The notes under the pieces were generated by a model. That model made no database searches. It was given only the letters and a program-made list of their open reading frames with translations, and was not told the origin of the DNA. A stretch of 40,694 bases of DNA. Source: an uncultured Pseudomonadota bacterium (GTDB lineage: Bacteria; Myxococcota_A; UBA796; CAJQPC01). Made by a program: the position numbers and the translations under genes. Below, piece after piece: positions 21,984-29,986 of the stretch (positions are counted from its first letter, which is position 1; every line of letters starts with the position of its first letter). Location: positions 1-40,694 of the forward strand of contig CAJXRZ010000053.1 in the NCBI GenBank assembly GCA_913060515.1, given 5' to 3'.

Positions 21984-23543
21984 TCACCGTAGATCGACGA
22001 TCTGTCCTGGGCTGACCCGGGTGGTGGTCGGGCTGCTGCCCGGAAGCTGAACTTCAAGCTCGGTCTGGAAGCTCGCAGACTGACCGGTGGTCAGGTAGAC
22101 CTCGGCGGCGGAAGAGCTGAAGGTCGTCGCAGGCAAGATCCATTGGGTGCCCTTGGGGCCGGTGACCCGCGTGCCGATCGGTCCCTTCACCGTCACCCCA
22201 TCCGGGCAGCCGCCTTGGGTCTCGTAGATCTGGATCAGCGCGCCCTCTTCGGTCCAGGCGGTGGTGGCCAGGTCGGGGTCGCCGTCTCGGTCCCAGTCCC
22301 CATGAATCACCGCTCGGCCCACCTCGGTGCTCTGAAAGTCCTCGCTCACCTGGAAGCCTTCGCCGCTGTTCAGGAGCAGGGCGTCGGCCTGGGCGTCGGC
22401 GTCCGACCACTTCTGGCCGCTGCTGTCCTCGACGTAGGGGACCTCGGTCCAGAAGATCAGGGGGCCGAATCGCAGGACGGCTTCGGGGAGTCCGTCCAAG
22501 TCCAAGTCGACCAGGTCCACTCCCCAGCTGGATTGACGCTGCTCGCTTGGAGGCAGCTCAGCCCCGAGGGAGGCCGTGGCGTTGACCCAGGCGCCCTGGT
22601 TCAGGATCAAGAGCGGGCTGCCGATGTTGGAGATGTACAGGTCGGGCCGGCCGTTGGCGTCCACATCGGCCACCCCTGCGCCCATCGCGTAGAGGGCGGC
22701 GGATGCGGTGCTGTCCCCGCTGTCGATGAAGCGGCCTGTGCCGTCGTTGATCAGCAGAGTGTTGGGCACCACCCAGGCCCCAAAGTCGTTGGCCATGTAC
22801 AGGTCCAAGTCGTTGTCGCCGTCGGCATCCAGCCACTGGCCCATGAATCCCAAGGCGCCGTGGGTGGGCGATGGCGTGGCCTCGGGTGTGGCCACCAGCT
22901 TGCCGCCGTTGCGGTTCTCGTAGAGCCAAGAGCCGGGTCCGCTGACCAGGCCAGCAGCAGCCTCCTCATCGTTGACCATCTCCAGGTGCCGCGCCGCGAA
23001 GGCGTCCAAGTCTCCGTCTCCGTCGCTGTCCGCCATGGACCAGCTCAATCCGTGACCCAGGGTCTCGGGAATCTCCTCCCACGCCCAGGCGCCGGCGCCA
23101 TCGGAGCGGCCGAGCAGATCTGGGGTGCCCTCCCAGCGGGCGAGCACCAGATCCTCGATGCCGTCGGCGTTTAGGTCCCCCGCGGCCAGCCCATGCCCTT
23201 GGGGAATCACGGCGCTGCCCAATGAAAATCCAGCTTCTCCGCCCATCAGAACGCGAGAGGCCCCAGTGGGGTCGGCGATGGCCAGGTCCAGGTAGCCATC
23301 CTTGTTGAGGTCGACAGCAGCCAGTCCCGGTCCAGCAAAGTTGGGGTGCTCCGACCAGGGCTCCCCGCCCATCTCTGAGTCGCCTGCCAGCTCAGCCGAG
23401 GTCCAACTCTGCACGGGCACAACGCGCATCGCCGGGCACGCGAAGGGGTCGATGCTGCCGCTGTCCTCCTGGGTGTCGACGGCGTCTCGGTTGAAGGGAC
23501 CGCTGCCGGTGTCGCAGGAGAGGAGGAGGGAGAGGATCACCAT
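21984..23543 (-). CDS. CRTAC-like FG-GAP/VCBS lipoprotein (second of pair)
   Basis: 519 residues. MVILSLLLSC gives a lipobox with Cys10. Repeated VDLNKDGYLDLAIAD, GDLNADGIEDLVLA, ADSDGDGDLDAFA and DADGDNDLDLYMANDFG units form a calcium-loop propeller of the VCBS/CRTAC type. The C-terminal 75 residues are a diverged version of the ASPIC/UnbV domain found in its neighbour. The ATG lies inside the end of the upstream paralog (7-base overlap), with its GGAG also inside that gene, so the two are translationally coupled. It is presumably a surface-exposed, Ca2+-binding protein; the partner is unknown. Confidence 0.83.
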   Translation of the reverse strand: MVILSLLLSCDTGSGPFNRDAVDTQEDSGSIDPFACPAMRVVPVQSWTSAELAGDSEMGGEPWSEHPNFAGPGLAAVDLNKDGYLDLAIADPTGASRVLMGGEAGFSLGSAVIPQGHGLAAGDLNADGIEDLVLARWEGTPDLLGRSDGAGAWAWEEIPETLGHGLSWSMADSDGDGDLDAFAARHLEMVNDEEAAAGLVSGPGSWLYENRNGGKLVATPEATPSPTHGALGFMGQWLDADGDNDLDLYMANDFGAWVVPNTLLINDGTGRFIDSGDSTASAALYAMGAGVADVDANGRPDLYISNIGSPLLILNQGAWVNATASLGAELPPSEQRQSSWGVDLVDLDLDGLPEAVLRFGPLIFWTEVPYVEDSSGQKWSDADAQADALLLNSGEGFQVSEDFQSTEVGRAVIHGDWDRDGDPDLATTAWTEEGALIQIYETQGGCPDGVTVKGPIGTRVTGPKGTQWILPATTFSSSAAEVYLTTGQSASFQTELEVQLPGSSPTTTRVSPGQIVDLR

Positions 23544-25015
23544 GTGGGCTCCAAGCGCGTTCCGGGGGGCACATCATTCTGCTGCCACTGGGTACCGTCT
23601 GGCCAAGTGACGGTCACTTGGGCCATGCCCAGGCTACCCGAGAAGACCTGACTGGAGGAGGTGCTGCGCAGGCCGGCGGGCGCCAGCCAGTGCGTCTTTG
23701 TGCCCAGCTCGGACTGCACCTGAACCTTGGCGCCGATGGCGTGTGGGGGCAGGTCGACCAAGATGGGGGTGCAGTCGGCTTGGTTCTCCCAGGTCTGCAC
23801 GTACCAGAGGCCGGCGGTGACCAGATCGGCGTCCCCGTCCCCGTCCAGGTCGCCGACCATCAGGTTGCGTCCGGGGCGTGTGTCGTTGAACCCAGCGTCC
23901 ACCTCTTCAAAGCCGTCTCCGCTGCCCTGGAGGACCAGGTCTCGCTGCGCAGGACCGTCCTGAAATCCAGGATCCAGGTCGGTGATCTCTTTTGGATCGT
24001 CGCCGATGTGCAGGGTCCCAAAGACCATCACAGCCTCGTCGGCTCCGTCGCCGTTCAAGTCTACGAAGGCCGTGCCCCAGCCGGCCAAGCGCTCGGCGGT
24101 GCCCGGAATACTGGCCCCCATCGCCGCTGTGCTGTCGACGAACTGGCCCCCTCCGGCGTTTGTGAGCAGGACCGGACCGGCCAGGTTGCTCAGGTACAGG
24201 TCCGGGAGCCCGTCTCCGTTGGGGTCGCCCACGGCTGCGCCCATGCCGTAGATGGCCAGATCGCAGTTGCAGTCTTCTGCGTCGGTGAAGCGCCAGTCGC
24301 CTTGGTTCAGCAGCAAGCGGTTGCGTCCGATCTGGGGGCCGAAGTCGTTGACGGTGTACAGGTCCAGATCCCCGTCGCCGTCAGCGTCGAACCACTGGCC
24401 CATAAAGCCCACGTCGTCGGCCACCTCGGGCAGAAGGGCTGGGCTGGCTGGCAGGAGCATGCCGTCCTGGTTCTCCCAGAGCGCGTTGCCGGTCCCCGCC
24501 TTGCCCACCAGGTTGTCCAGATCCAGGTTGTTGTTGTACGCCGCGGTGTAGGCATCCAGGTCCCCGTCCCCGTCCACGTCGGCCAGGCTGATGGAGTAGT
24601 CCTCGGTCTCGGTGTCCCCGAACTCAAGGGGGGGCCGCCCGTCGGTGAAGAGGACCAGGTTGGTGTCGAAGCTGCGGGTGAGCAAGAGCTCCTGGGCCCC
24701 GTCTCCGTCCATGTCCGCGGCAGCCATGCTGGTGCCTTCGGGGATGGTGGCAAAGCGCCTGAACTGACCGGCGCCGTCGTTGAGGAAGACGGCGCCGTCC
24801 TGAGCGGAGCTGGCCACGACCAAGTCCAGGTCCCCGTCGGCGTCCATGTCCTCGAGGATGACGCCGAGCATTCCGAAGTCCGGGTTGCTTGGGACCAGGT
24901 CGCTGGTATCCATGGCCTGTGCTTGGCGCAGCTGGGGTGCGCTGCAGGCGCTCTGGGGCAGCTCGCCGCTCTCCTCGGTGGCAGGGGGCCTGCAGGCAAG
25001 CAACAACCAGAGCAC
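23537..25015 (-). CDS. CRTAC/UnbV-like FG-GAP lipoprotein (first of pair)
   Basis: 492 residues from a GTG giving MLWLLLAC (Cys8). Repeats such as DMDADGDLDLVVA, DMDGDGAQELLLT, DVDGDGDLDAYTA and DADGDGDLDLYTVNDFG make a propeller. The C terminus (GAKVQVQSELGTKTHWL...VTVTWPDGTQWQ) is a recognisable ASPIC/UnbV domain. It shares a long conserved block (GFMGQWFDADGDGDLDLY) with the downstream overlapping gene, so the two arose by tandem duplication. Like the other proteins of this kind it should be lipid-anchored outside the cytoplasm. Its start is 35 bases past the end of the HEAT-like gene and it may belong to the same transcript. Confidence 0.85.
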   Translation of the reverse strand: MLWLLLACRPPATEESGELPQSACSAPQLRQAQAMDTSDLVPSNPDFGMLGVILEDMDADGDLDLVVASSAQDGAVFLNDGAGQFRRFATIPEGTSMAAADMDGDGAQELLLTRSFDTNLVLFTDGRPPLEFGDTETEDYSISLADVDGDGDLDAYTAAYNNNLDLDNLVGKAGTGNALWENQDGMLLPASPALLPEVADDVGFMGQWFDADGDGDLDLYTVNDFGPQIGRNRLLLNQGDWRFTDAEDCNCDLAIYGMGAAVGDPNGDGLPDLYLSNLAGPVLLTNAGGGQFVDSTAAMGASIPGTAERLAGWGTAFVDLNGDGADEAVMVFGTLHIGDDPKEITDLDPGFQDGPAQRDLVLQGSGDGFEEVDAGFNDTRPGRNLMVGDLDGDGDADLVTAGLWYVQTWENQADCTPILVDLPPHAIGAKVQVQSELGTKTHWLAPAGLRSTSSSQVFSGSLGMAQVTVTWPDGTQWQQNDVPPGTRLEPTW

Positions 25016-25050
25016 GCAAACCTCTCTCTCAGCCCCAGTCTACCCGGCGC

Positions 25051-25695
25051 TCACAGTCCCTGTTCGGGTAGTTCGGTGTAGAGGAGGTCTCCGGCGATGC
25101 GGGCCGCGTAGTCCAGCAGGATCTGGTCTTCTGGAGGGGCGGAGCTTTGGAGCGCCGTGATGCGTGCCTGTGTCTCAGGGCTGGGGTCCAAGCGAGCCAA
25201 CTCCAAGGCAGCCAGGCGCCCCCGAGGTCCCTCCAGCTCGCTCTGCAGAATCGCTATGGCTTGGTTCTTGGGCAGCACCCAGGCGTGAACGATGAGCGCT
25301 CGGGCCGCGCCCACGCCGCCCTGGGCCAAGATCGGCGCGCTCAGGTCTCTGCCGCGGCCCCCCAAGTAGATGCAGGCCTCCATCGCCGCCATGCCCATGC
25401 GCTCATCGGGGTCCGAGAGCATGCGGGCCAGGGCGCCGTCGACCGCTGCGTTGGGTGGGCTGCCTTGCGCTAGGGCCGCCTCGATCTGCATGGGTGGGAG
25501 GCGCGTCTCGATGGTCAGTGCGGCGACGAGCTCGCGGTCCTGGGCTGGAGAGATCAGAGCCTGCATCTGGGCGCTGGTGGCGCCCTGGTCATCCATGGGC
25601 TCCTGGCGCTCTCGGCGGGTGAGCCAGAGGGCGCACAGGCCAAGTGCCAGGACAAAGGCCCACTTCGCGGCAGGCTTTGGGCTCAGTCTATCCAC
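25051..25695 (-). CDS. Membrane-anchored helical-repeat protein, unknown
   Basis: 214 residues. An N-terminal signal anchor (about residues 11-27, WAFVLALGLCALWL) leads to a helical region (about 55-205) with repeating Ala/Leu pairs (GMAAMEACIYLGGRG, GRLAALELARLD, YAARIAGDLL), suggestive of HEAT-like repeats, facing the periplasm. I do not recognise the family. The GTG start (25695-25693) abuts the stop of the upstream membrane protein gene with no spacer (TGAGTG). That junction lies in a perfect 13-base tandem duplication. It is the third gene of a leftward operon: ectodomain protein, polytopic membrane protein, this. Confidence 0.65.
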   Translation of the reverse strand: MDRLSPKPAAKWAFVLALGLCALWLTRRERQEPMDDQGATSAQMQALISPAQDRELVAALTIETRLPPMQIEAALAQGSPPNAAVDGALARMLSDPDERMGMAAMEACIYLGGRGRDLSAPILAQGGVGAARALIVHAWVLPKNQAIAILQSELEGPRGRLAALELARLDPSPETQARITALQSSAPPEDQILLDYAARIAGDLLYTELPEQGL

Positions 25696-25707
25696 TCAGT
25701 CTATCCA
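25682..25707 (-). repeat. Perfect 13-bp tandem duplication at a gene junction
   Basis: CTCAGTCTATCCA occurs twice back to back (25682-25694 and 25695-25707). On the minus strand it encodes the last residues and stop of the polytopic membrane protein (WID-stop) and the first codons of the next gene (GTG GAT AGA CTG). With one copy only, the downstream gene would begin with ATG at the same codons; the second copy keeps the upstream stop and provides the GTG. Confidence 0.9.
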
Positions 25708-27381
25708 TTGGGTCCAAGCTTGGGTCGGCGCCAGCGCACCCGGAGGGGCCGCAGGCACACCATAGACCAGCAGGTGCTCGCCGCCGTCCCAGCCCTCGTA
25801 GAGGGGGGCGCCCAAGCCTTGCTCCAGGCTCTCTCGGACGGCCACCCGCTCGTTGATGACGTAGGCATCCGGGCGCCAGATCACGGCGGCGAAGCCCAGC
25901 TCCGAGAGCATCTGGGCTGTCCGGTCTGGGGGCAGACCACTGAGAACTTGGTGATGCAGCTCCGCGCTGAGCTTGGCTCGTGGGTCCACGTTCGGGGTGG
26001 TCTCCAGGCAGCGCTGGGCCACCGGTCGCCCGTGCTGGCCGGCCCAGGCGCAGGTCAGATCCATCATGTAGAGCTCGTAGTCCACGGGCGGCCCGGCGAT
26101 CTGTGGGTAGAGGTCCAAGACTGGCCCCGGGGGCGCGTGGGCGTATGCGGTGGGCATGACGGCCGGCACGGGTGCGCTGCGCCAGGCGTTGCCGGTGAGC
26201 AAGATGGCCTCGATGGAGAGACCGAGCATGAGGGGGGCCAAGAGCCAGGGGTTCACGCGCTCAGAGAGGCGGGTGAGCACAGCGGCGGCGATCACACCAA
26301 AAGCCGGGCCTGTGACCCAGAGCATGCGGGCCGGGAAGCGGTACAAGGCCGCCAGCTCGTCGCTGATGATGGGCCGCCAGAGCCACGGGATGCCCATGGG
26401 ATTGGAGGGGTCCAGGCGCAGAGTAGGGCCAAAGGAGAGCAAGACGCCCAGCAGGCCCAAGCCGGCCCACCACATCCAAGCGCCCCGACGGGTCAGGACG
26501 AGGGGGGCCACCGCCACCAAGGCCAGGATGACCATGCCCAGGGGGGCGACCACCGCGTTGGGTTCGGCCTCGAGCTGAGGCACCCAGCCGGCCAGGGTGG
26601 AGAGCTGCGTGGAGCCCAACTCCAAGGCCATGCGCGCGCCTTGGTCGGCGAAGGGGCTGGCTTGGCTGCGAAGCTCCCCTTGGGTGAAGCGCCAGACAAA
26701 GGCCAAGCCCAAGGGCAGGGCGGTGGCTGCAGCGCCCAGAGTGGCCCTTGCCTTTGGGAAACGAAGGAAACCCAGGAGCACCACCACGGTGGCGGCGATG
26801 CCCACATAGGCGGTGGTCAGCAGGCACAGAAACCAGAACACACCGGCCAGAACACCGTGCCAGGCTTTGCCCTCTGGCTCCGCCGCCTGCCACCAGGCCC
26901 AGGCCAGCAGCGGCAACCAAGGATTGAGCAGGGCGTAGACCTGGCCGTCCACGAAGGTGGCCGAGGCGATGCCCAGAAATCCAGCGGAGATGCCCGCCGC
27001 GATGCTCCAGGGCCACTTGGCGTTCAGGCAGCGCTCGGCGCAGAACTCGGTGGCCAGAGCGCTGAGCACGGGCCCGAGCAGCACAAAGCCCGAGAGCACC
27101 GCGACGGGGTTGGGTTGGCCCGGCAGCAAGCGCAGGAGCATCATCATCAGCACGCTGTCTGAGCGGCCCAGATCCTGTACGAATGGCCAACTTCCAGCTG
27201 TGCTCTGGCCGGTGAGGGTCACGCTGTCCGAGGCGGAGATCAGCCAGAGGGTGCCCCAGGAGTCAAAGCCGCTCACGACGGTGCTGAAGGGCGCGCTGGC
27301 CAAGGGCCAAGACCAGGCCATCGAGAGCAGGGTGTACAGGCAGAGGGACAGCGCTCTGCGGGTCCACGGGGACAGCTTCAC
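25696..27381 (-). CDS. Polytopic membrane protein, GT-C glycosyltransferase-like
   Basis: 561 residues from a GTG (27381) overlapping the upstream stop (GTGA). An upstream in-frame ATG at 27600 would add 73 Arg-rich residues lying over the neighbour in another frame and was rejected. The protein has about 11-13 membrane helices (LSLCLYTLLSMAWSW, GVLAGVFWFLCLLTT, GMVILALVAVAPLVL). Between the first two is a periplasmic loop with DSWGTLW, where GT-C enzymes carry acidic catalytic residues, and a 150-residue soluble C-terminal part follows. GT-C enzymes transfer sugars from polyprenyl phosphate donors; with no diagnostic motif I call this GT-C-like only. Its partner upstream is the small ectodomain protein; a mirrored pair lies on the opposite strand from 27940. 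Confidence 0.7.
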   Translation of the reverse strand: MKLSPWTRRALSLCLYTLLSMAWSWPLASAPFSTVVSGFDSWGTLWLISASDSVTLTGQSTAGSWPFVQDLGRSDSVLMMMLLRLLPGQPNPVAVLSGFVLLGPVLSALATEFCAERCLNAKWPWSIAAGISAGFLGIASATFVDGQVYALLNPWLPLLAWAWWQAAEPEGKAWHGVLAGVFWFLCLLTTAYVGIAATVVVLLGFLRFPKARATLGAAATALPLGLAFVWRFTQGELRSQASPFADQGARMALELGSTQLSTLAGWVPQLEAEPNAVVAPLGMVILALVAVAPLVLTRRGAWMWWAGLGLLGVLLSFGPTLRLDPSNPMGIPWLWRPIISDELAALYRFPARMLWVTGPAFGVIAAAVLTRLSERVNPWLLAPLMLGLSIEAILLTGNAWRSAPVPAVMPTAYAHAPPGPVLDLYPQIAGPPVDYELYMMDLTCAWAGQHGRPVAQRCLETTPNVDPRAKLSAELHHQVLSGLPPDRTAQMLSELGFAAVIWRPDAYVINERVAVRESLEQGLGAPLYEGWDGGEHLLVYGVPAAPPGALAPTQAWTQWID

Positions 27382-27941
27382 TCGGCGCTCTCGCCGGTGG
27401 TCTTGCCTGCGGTCTTGCCTGCGGTCTTGTCGGTGGTCTTCGCCAGAATCAGCACCCCAAAGACATAGAGCAGGCAGAGGGCGCCCCAGCCGTAGCCAGC
27501 GATGAGGGACATGGCCGGGTTTGCCGAGGGCATCTCTCCAGGTCGCAGAGCCGCGCTGCGTTGGGCGCTGAGCCCCTCTGGACCCTCGCTCAGGCTCCAC
27601 CCGATGCGCAGGGTGTCGTCGATCTCGGTCTTCTCCAGGTTGTAGTAGAGCTCTTGGTCGTCGACGAGCAGGCGGATGGCGTGGTGCCGCAGGTAGGGGC
27701 CCTCGTGCCAGCCCATGTAGATGCCATCTCCGGGCACATCTTCTTTCTGGCTGCCGTCGTCGGCCAAGGGGATGCGCTCCCAGTTGCCGTCTACCTCAAC
27801 CTGCACCTCGGCCTGCACGGCGCGCTGACCGGAGGGGGTGAGCACCTGGAAGAGCAGGCGCTGGGCCTGGGCGCAGGGGGACCAGAGCGCACCCACCAGA
27901 AGGGGGATTGCAAGGCTCCAGTGGTATCTTGGGGCCGCCAT
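27378..27941 (-). CDS. Exported ectodomain protein with C-terminal TM and KTAG repeat tail
   Basis: 187 residues. A classical signal peptide (MAAPRYHWSLAIPLLVGALW...AQAQ) precedes a beta-sandwich ectodomain (about 28-125: PSGQRAVQAEVQVEVDG, DDGSQKEDVPGDGIYMG, IRLLVDDQELYYN). A membrane helix (about 147-165) and a cytoplasmic tail built of 4-residue units (KTTDKTAGKTAGKTTG) follow. The pattern DDG...GDGIY.G resembles that of the rightward protein at 27940-28509 (DDG...GDGLWSG), so the two are likely diverged paralogs. GGGAG sits 9 bases before the ATG. It overlaps the downstream polytopic membrane protein by 4 bases. Confidence 0.75.
   Translation of the reverse strand: MAAPRYHWSLAIPLLVGALWSPCAQAQRLLFQVLTPSGQRAVQAEVQVEVDGNWERIPLADDGSQKEDVPGDGIYMGWHEGPYLRHHAIRLLVDDQELYYNLEKTEIDDTLRIGWSLSEGPEGLSAQRSAALRPGEMPSANPAMSLIAGYGWGALCLLYVFGVLILAKTTDKTAGKTAGKTTGESAE
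27399..27446 (-). repeat. 12-bp tandem repeat encoding a basic tail
   Basis: Four units beginning GGTCTT: two identical (27399-27410, 27411-27422, GGTCTTGCCTGC) and two diverged (27423-27434, 27435-27446). They encode the [A/T][G/D]KT units of the ectodomain protein tail and are in frame, so slippage would change only tail length. Confidence 0.8.
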
Positions 27942-28509
27942 GGCGCTGCTCTCCCGGACCCCCGCACTCCCAGATTCGCTGCCCGTGGCGGGGCCGATCC
28001 AGGTGGGGGTGTGGATGATCGGCCTTTTGGCCCTTGGTGGTCAAGCTGGGGCCGCCGAGCTGGAGCTTCCCTACACCGCGATGGGTCGGGATTTGGTGGT
28101 GGTCGTTCAGGCGCCCCATCAGCCTCAGATCGAGGTCGGCCAAGAGCGGGTGCTGCTCCATGACGATGGACAGGGGGCCGATGCCCTTGCCGGAGACGGC
28201 CTGTGGTCTGGTAGCAGCGGGCACTGGCCGGTGCAGCCCGCCATGGTGGTGCTGCGTCTGGACGCCGACCGTGTCGTAGAGCAGTCCATGCAGCTGGCCC
28301 ATGAGCGCCCGCGCATTCTCGCCAGAGTGGGGGAGGGTGAGCCCCTGATGGTGTCCGAAGGCATGGCGAGCCCCGGCCAGGTGGCGGCGGGTGGTGGCGG
28401 CCAGGACTCGGCGCCCGACCCACTCTCCTACGGCGTGTGGCTGGCGCTGCTGGGCTTGGCCGGACTGGCTGGCGGCCTGTGGCTTGGCCTGTCCCTGCGG
28501 AGCGCCTGA
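27940..28509 (+). CDS. Exported ectodomain protein with C-terminal TM (rightward paralog)
   Basis: 189 residues from the ATG at 27940; starts at 28003 (GTG) or 28015 (ATG) would give a shorter signal peptide (MIGLLALGGQAGA) and are possible. A hydrophobic segment ends in AGA/AEL, the likely cleavage site. A beta ectodomain (PYTAMGRDLVVVVQAP, LLHDDGQGADALAGDGLWSG, RLDADRVV) follows, then a Gly/Ala linker (SPGQVAAGGGGQDS) and a C-terminal membrane helix (YGVWLALLGLAGLAGGLWLGL). It is related in layout and in the DDG...GDG motif to the leftward protein at 27378-27941, whose start codon overlaps this one on the opposite strand (CCATGG). The stop abuts the next gene. The start choice is uncertain. 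Confidence 0.68.
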   Translation: MALLSRTPALPDSLPVAGPIQVGVWMIGLLALGGQAGAAELELPYTAMGRDLVVVVQAPHQPQIEVGQERVLLHDDGQGADALAGDGLWSGSSGHWPVQPAMVVLRLDADRVVEQSMQLAHERPRILARVGEGEPLMVSEGMASPGQVAAGGGGQDSAPDPLSYGVWLALLGLAGLAGGLWLGLSLRSA

Positions 28510-29952
28510 GTGTCCCGCCTCAAGGAGTTCAGCGGCTGGATCCCCGCCATCGTGCTCTTGATCCTGGTCACCACCACGCCGCCCTTCTCCTCGCCCGATG
28601 GCATCGAGGCGGTGGCGGCCGGGGCCTGTGTGCTCACGCCGGGCGCGGACTGCGCAGGACTGGAGATCTGGTTCTGGCCCCCGGCCTTGGGCCTGATCGG
28701 CGGGGCGCTGTCCCGCCTGGGCTTGAGCGTCAGTGTGGCCGCGACGATGGTCAGCCTGTGCTTCGGTGCACTTGCGATGGTCCCTCTGGGCAAGCTCGCC
28801 GCGCGCATCGGAGGTCCCTTGGCCCTCTGGCTGGCCCCCATGCTGGTGCTCTGCGTGCCGGATCTACGCCTTCACTTGATGATGGGAGATGCGCGCCCCA
28901 TCGCGCTCTTTGGTCTGCTCTGGGCTTGGGAGCTGAGCTTGAGTCGGGGCCGTGCAGGGTGGATAGCCCTGGCTTGTGGCTTGGCCGTCTTGGCCCGTAC
29001 GGAGAGCCTGGCGCCTGTCGGATTGCTCTTCTTTTACAGCCTAGATATGGCGCCAAAGAGCAGCAAGAACCCGAGGATTTGGGCCCTCTTCCTATTGGTT
29101 GTCGCGCCCTACTGGCTGGCGCTCTCGTGGGTGAGCGGGCACCTCAGCTTGTCCTCGCAGGGCTGGCAATCCCAGGTGTACCCCTGGCTGGACCAGCTCC
29201 CGATGACGTGGCTGGAGCTGGACTTGGCCGCAGGTGCTCGAGGCACACCCTTCCGGCTCTTGCTCAGCTCGGGTTCGGGTGGGAGTCCGCCTCTGGTCTT
29301 TGATCCTTGGGTGCTCGGGGAGGGGATTCAACACGCTGTGGCGTGGTGGTGCCTGCCCCTCTGTGCCTTGTCTCTCCGTCGAGGCCAGGCCATCTGGGCG
29401 GCCCTTCTCTTCGCGCTCCCGGCCCTGGCCATCACTGCTCTGATGCCCCAGGCTCAAGACTTTGTGCTGCCCGCCAAGAACCTGCTCCCCTTGGGCTGGG
29501 GAGTGGCCCTGCTGGCCGGAGGAGGCTTGGCTCGGCTCAGCGCCCGGGTGGAGCTGCCCGCTGTGGGCTTGGGCGTTGTGGGCTTGGCCCTGGCCGCCAG
29601 CCTGCCTCAGCAGGTGATGATCGGCGGTGACGCGCGTCTGAGCAACGGCCTCTTCGCCGCCTTGCCCGATGGATCCGTCGCCGCCGCGCTGAGCACGGCG
29701 CCGGAAGTGCTGCGAAGTGGCCGCACCCGCCGACGCATCCCGAGCCCCTGGGCCGCCAAGGCCTGGCTGGAGGGGCCAGAGCGCAGCGACTACCTGGTCT
29801 TTGCCTCTCCAGATCTGCCTTTTGTGCAGCGTAGTCTGGCGGTGATTCAAGAGAATGCGGAGGTGGAGGTGCGCACCATTCGACGTGGCCCGGTGGACTC
29901 GGTGGTCGTGGTGGCTATCAAGCCCCGAGGTGGGCCTGACGCGTTGCCCTGA
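28510..29952 (+). CDS. Polytopic membrane protein, GT-C glycosyltransferase-like (rightward)
   Basis: 480 residues from a GTG immediately after the previous stop (TGAGTG, as at the mirrored junction 25693-25698). About 10-11 membrane helices ([58 protein letters not shown]). A short loop after TM1 carries SPDGIEAV, where GT-C proteins often have an acidic residue. A 110-residue soluble C-terminal part (about 370-480) follows. I cannot name the substrate. It forms a two-gene module with the upstream ectodomain protein that mirrors the leftward module at 25696-27941. Only 34 bases separate it from asnS, which may be read from the same transcript. Confidence 0.68.
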   Translation: MSRLKEFSGWIPAIVLLILVTTTPPFSSPDGIEAVAAGACVLTPGADCAGLEIWFWPPALGLIGGALSRLGLSVSVAATMVSLCFGALAMVPLGKLAARIGGPLALWLAPMLVLCVPDLRLHLMMGDARPIALFGLLWAWELSLSRGRAGWIALACGLAVLARTESLAPVGLLFFYSLDMAPKSSKNPRIWALFLLVVAPYWLALSWVSGHLSLSSQGWQSQVYPWLDQLPMTWLELDLAAGARGTPFRLLLSSGSGGSPPLVFDPWVLGEGIQHAVAWWCLPLCALSLRRGQAIWAALLFALPALAITALMPQAQDFVLPAKNLLPLGWGVALLAGGGLARLSARVELPAVGLGVVGLALAASLPQQVMIGGDARLSNGLFAALPDGSVAAALSTAPEVLRSGRTRRRIPSPWAAKAWLEGPERSDYLVFASPDLPFVQRSLAVIQENAEVEVRTIRRGPVDSVVVVAIKPRGGPDALP

Positions 29953-29986
29953 ACGCGATAGCCAAGCCCCCCCTAAGGAGAGCCCC

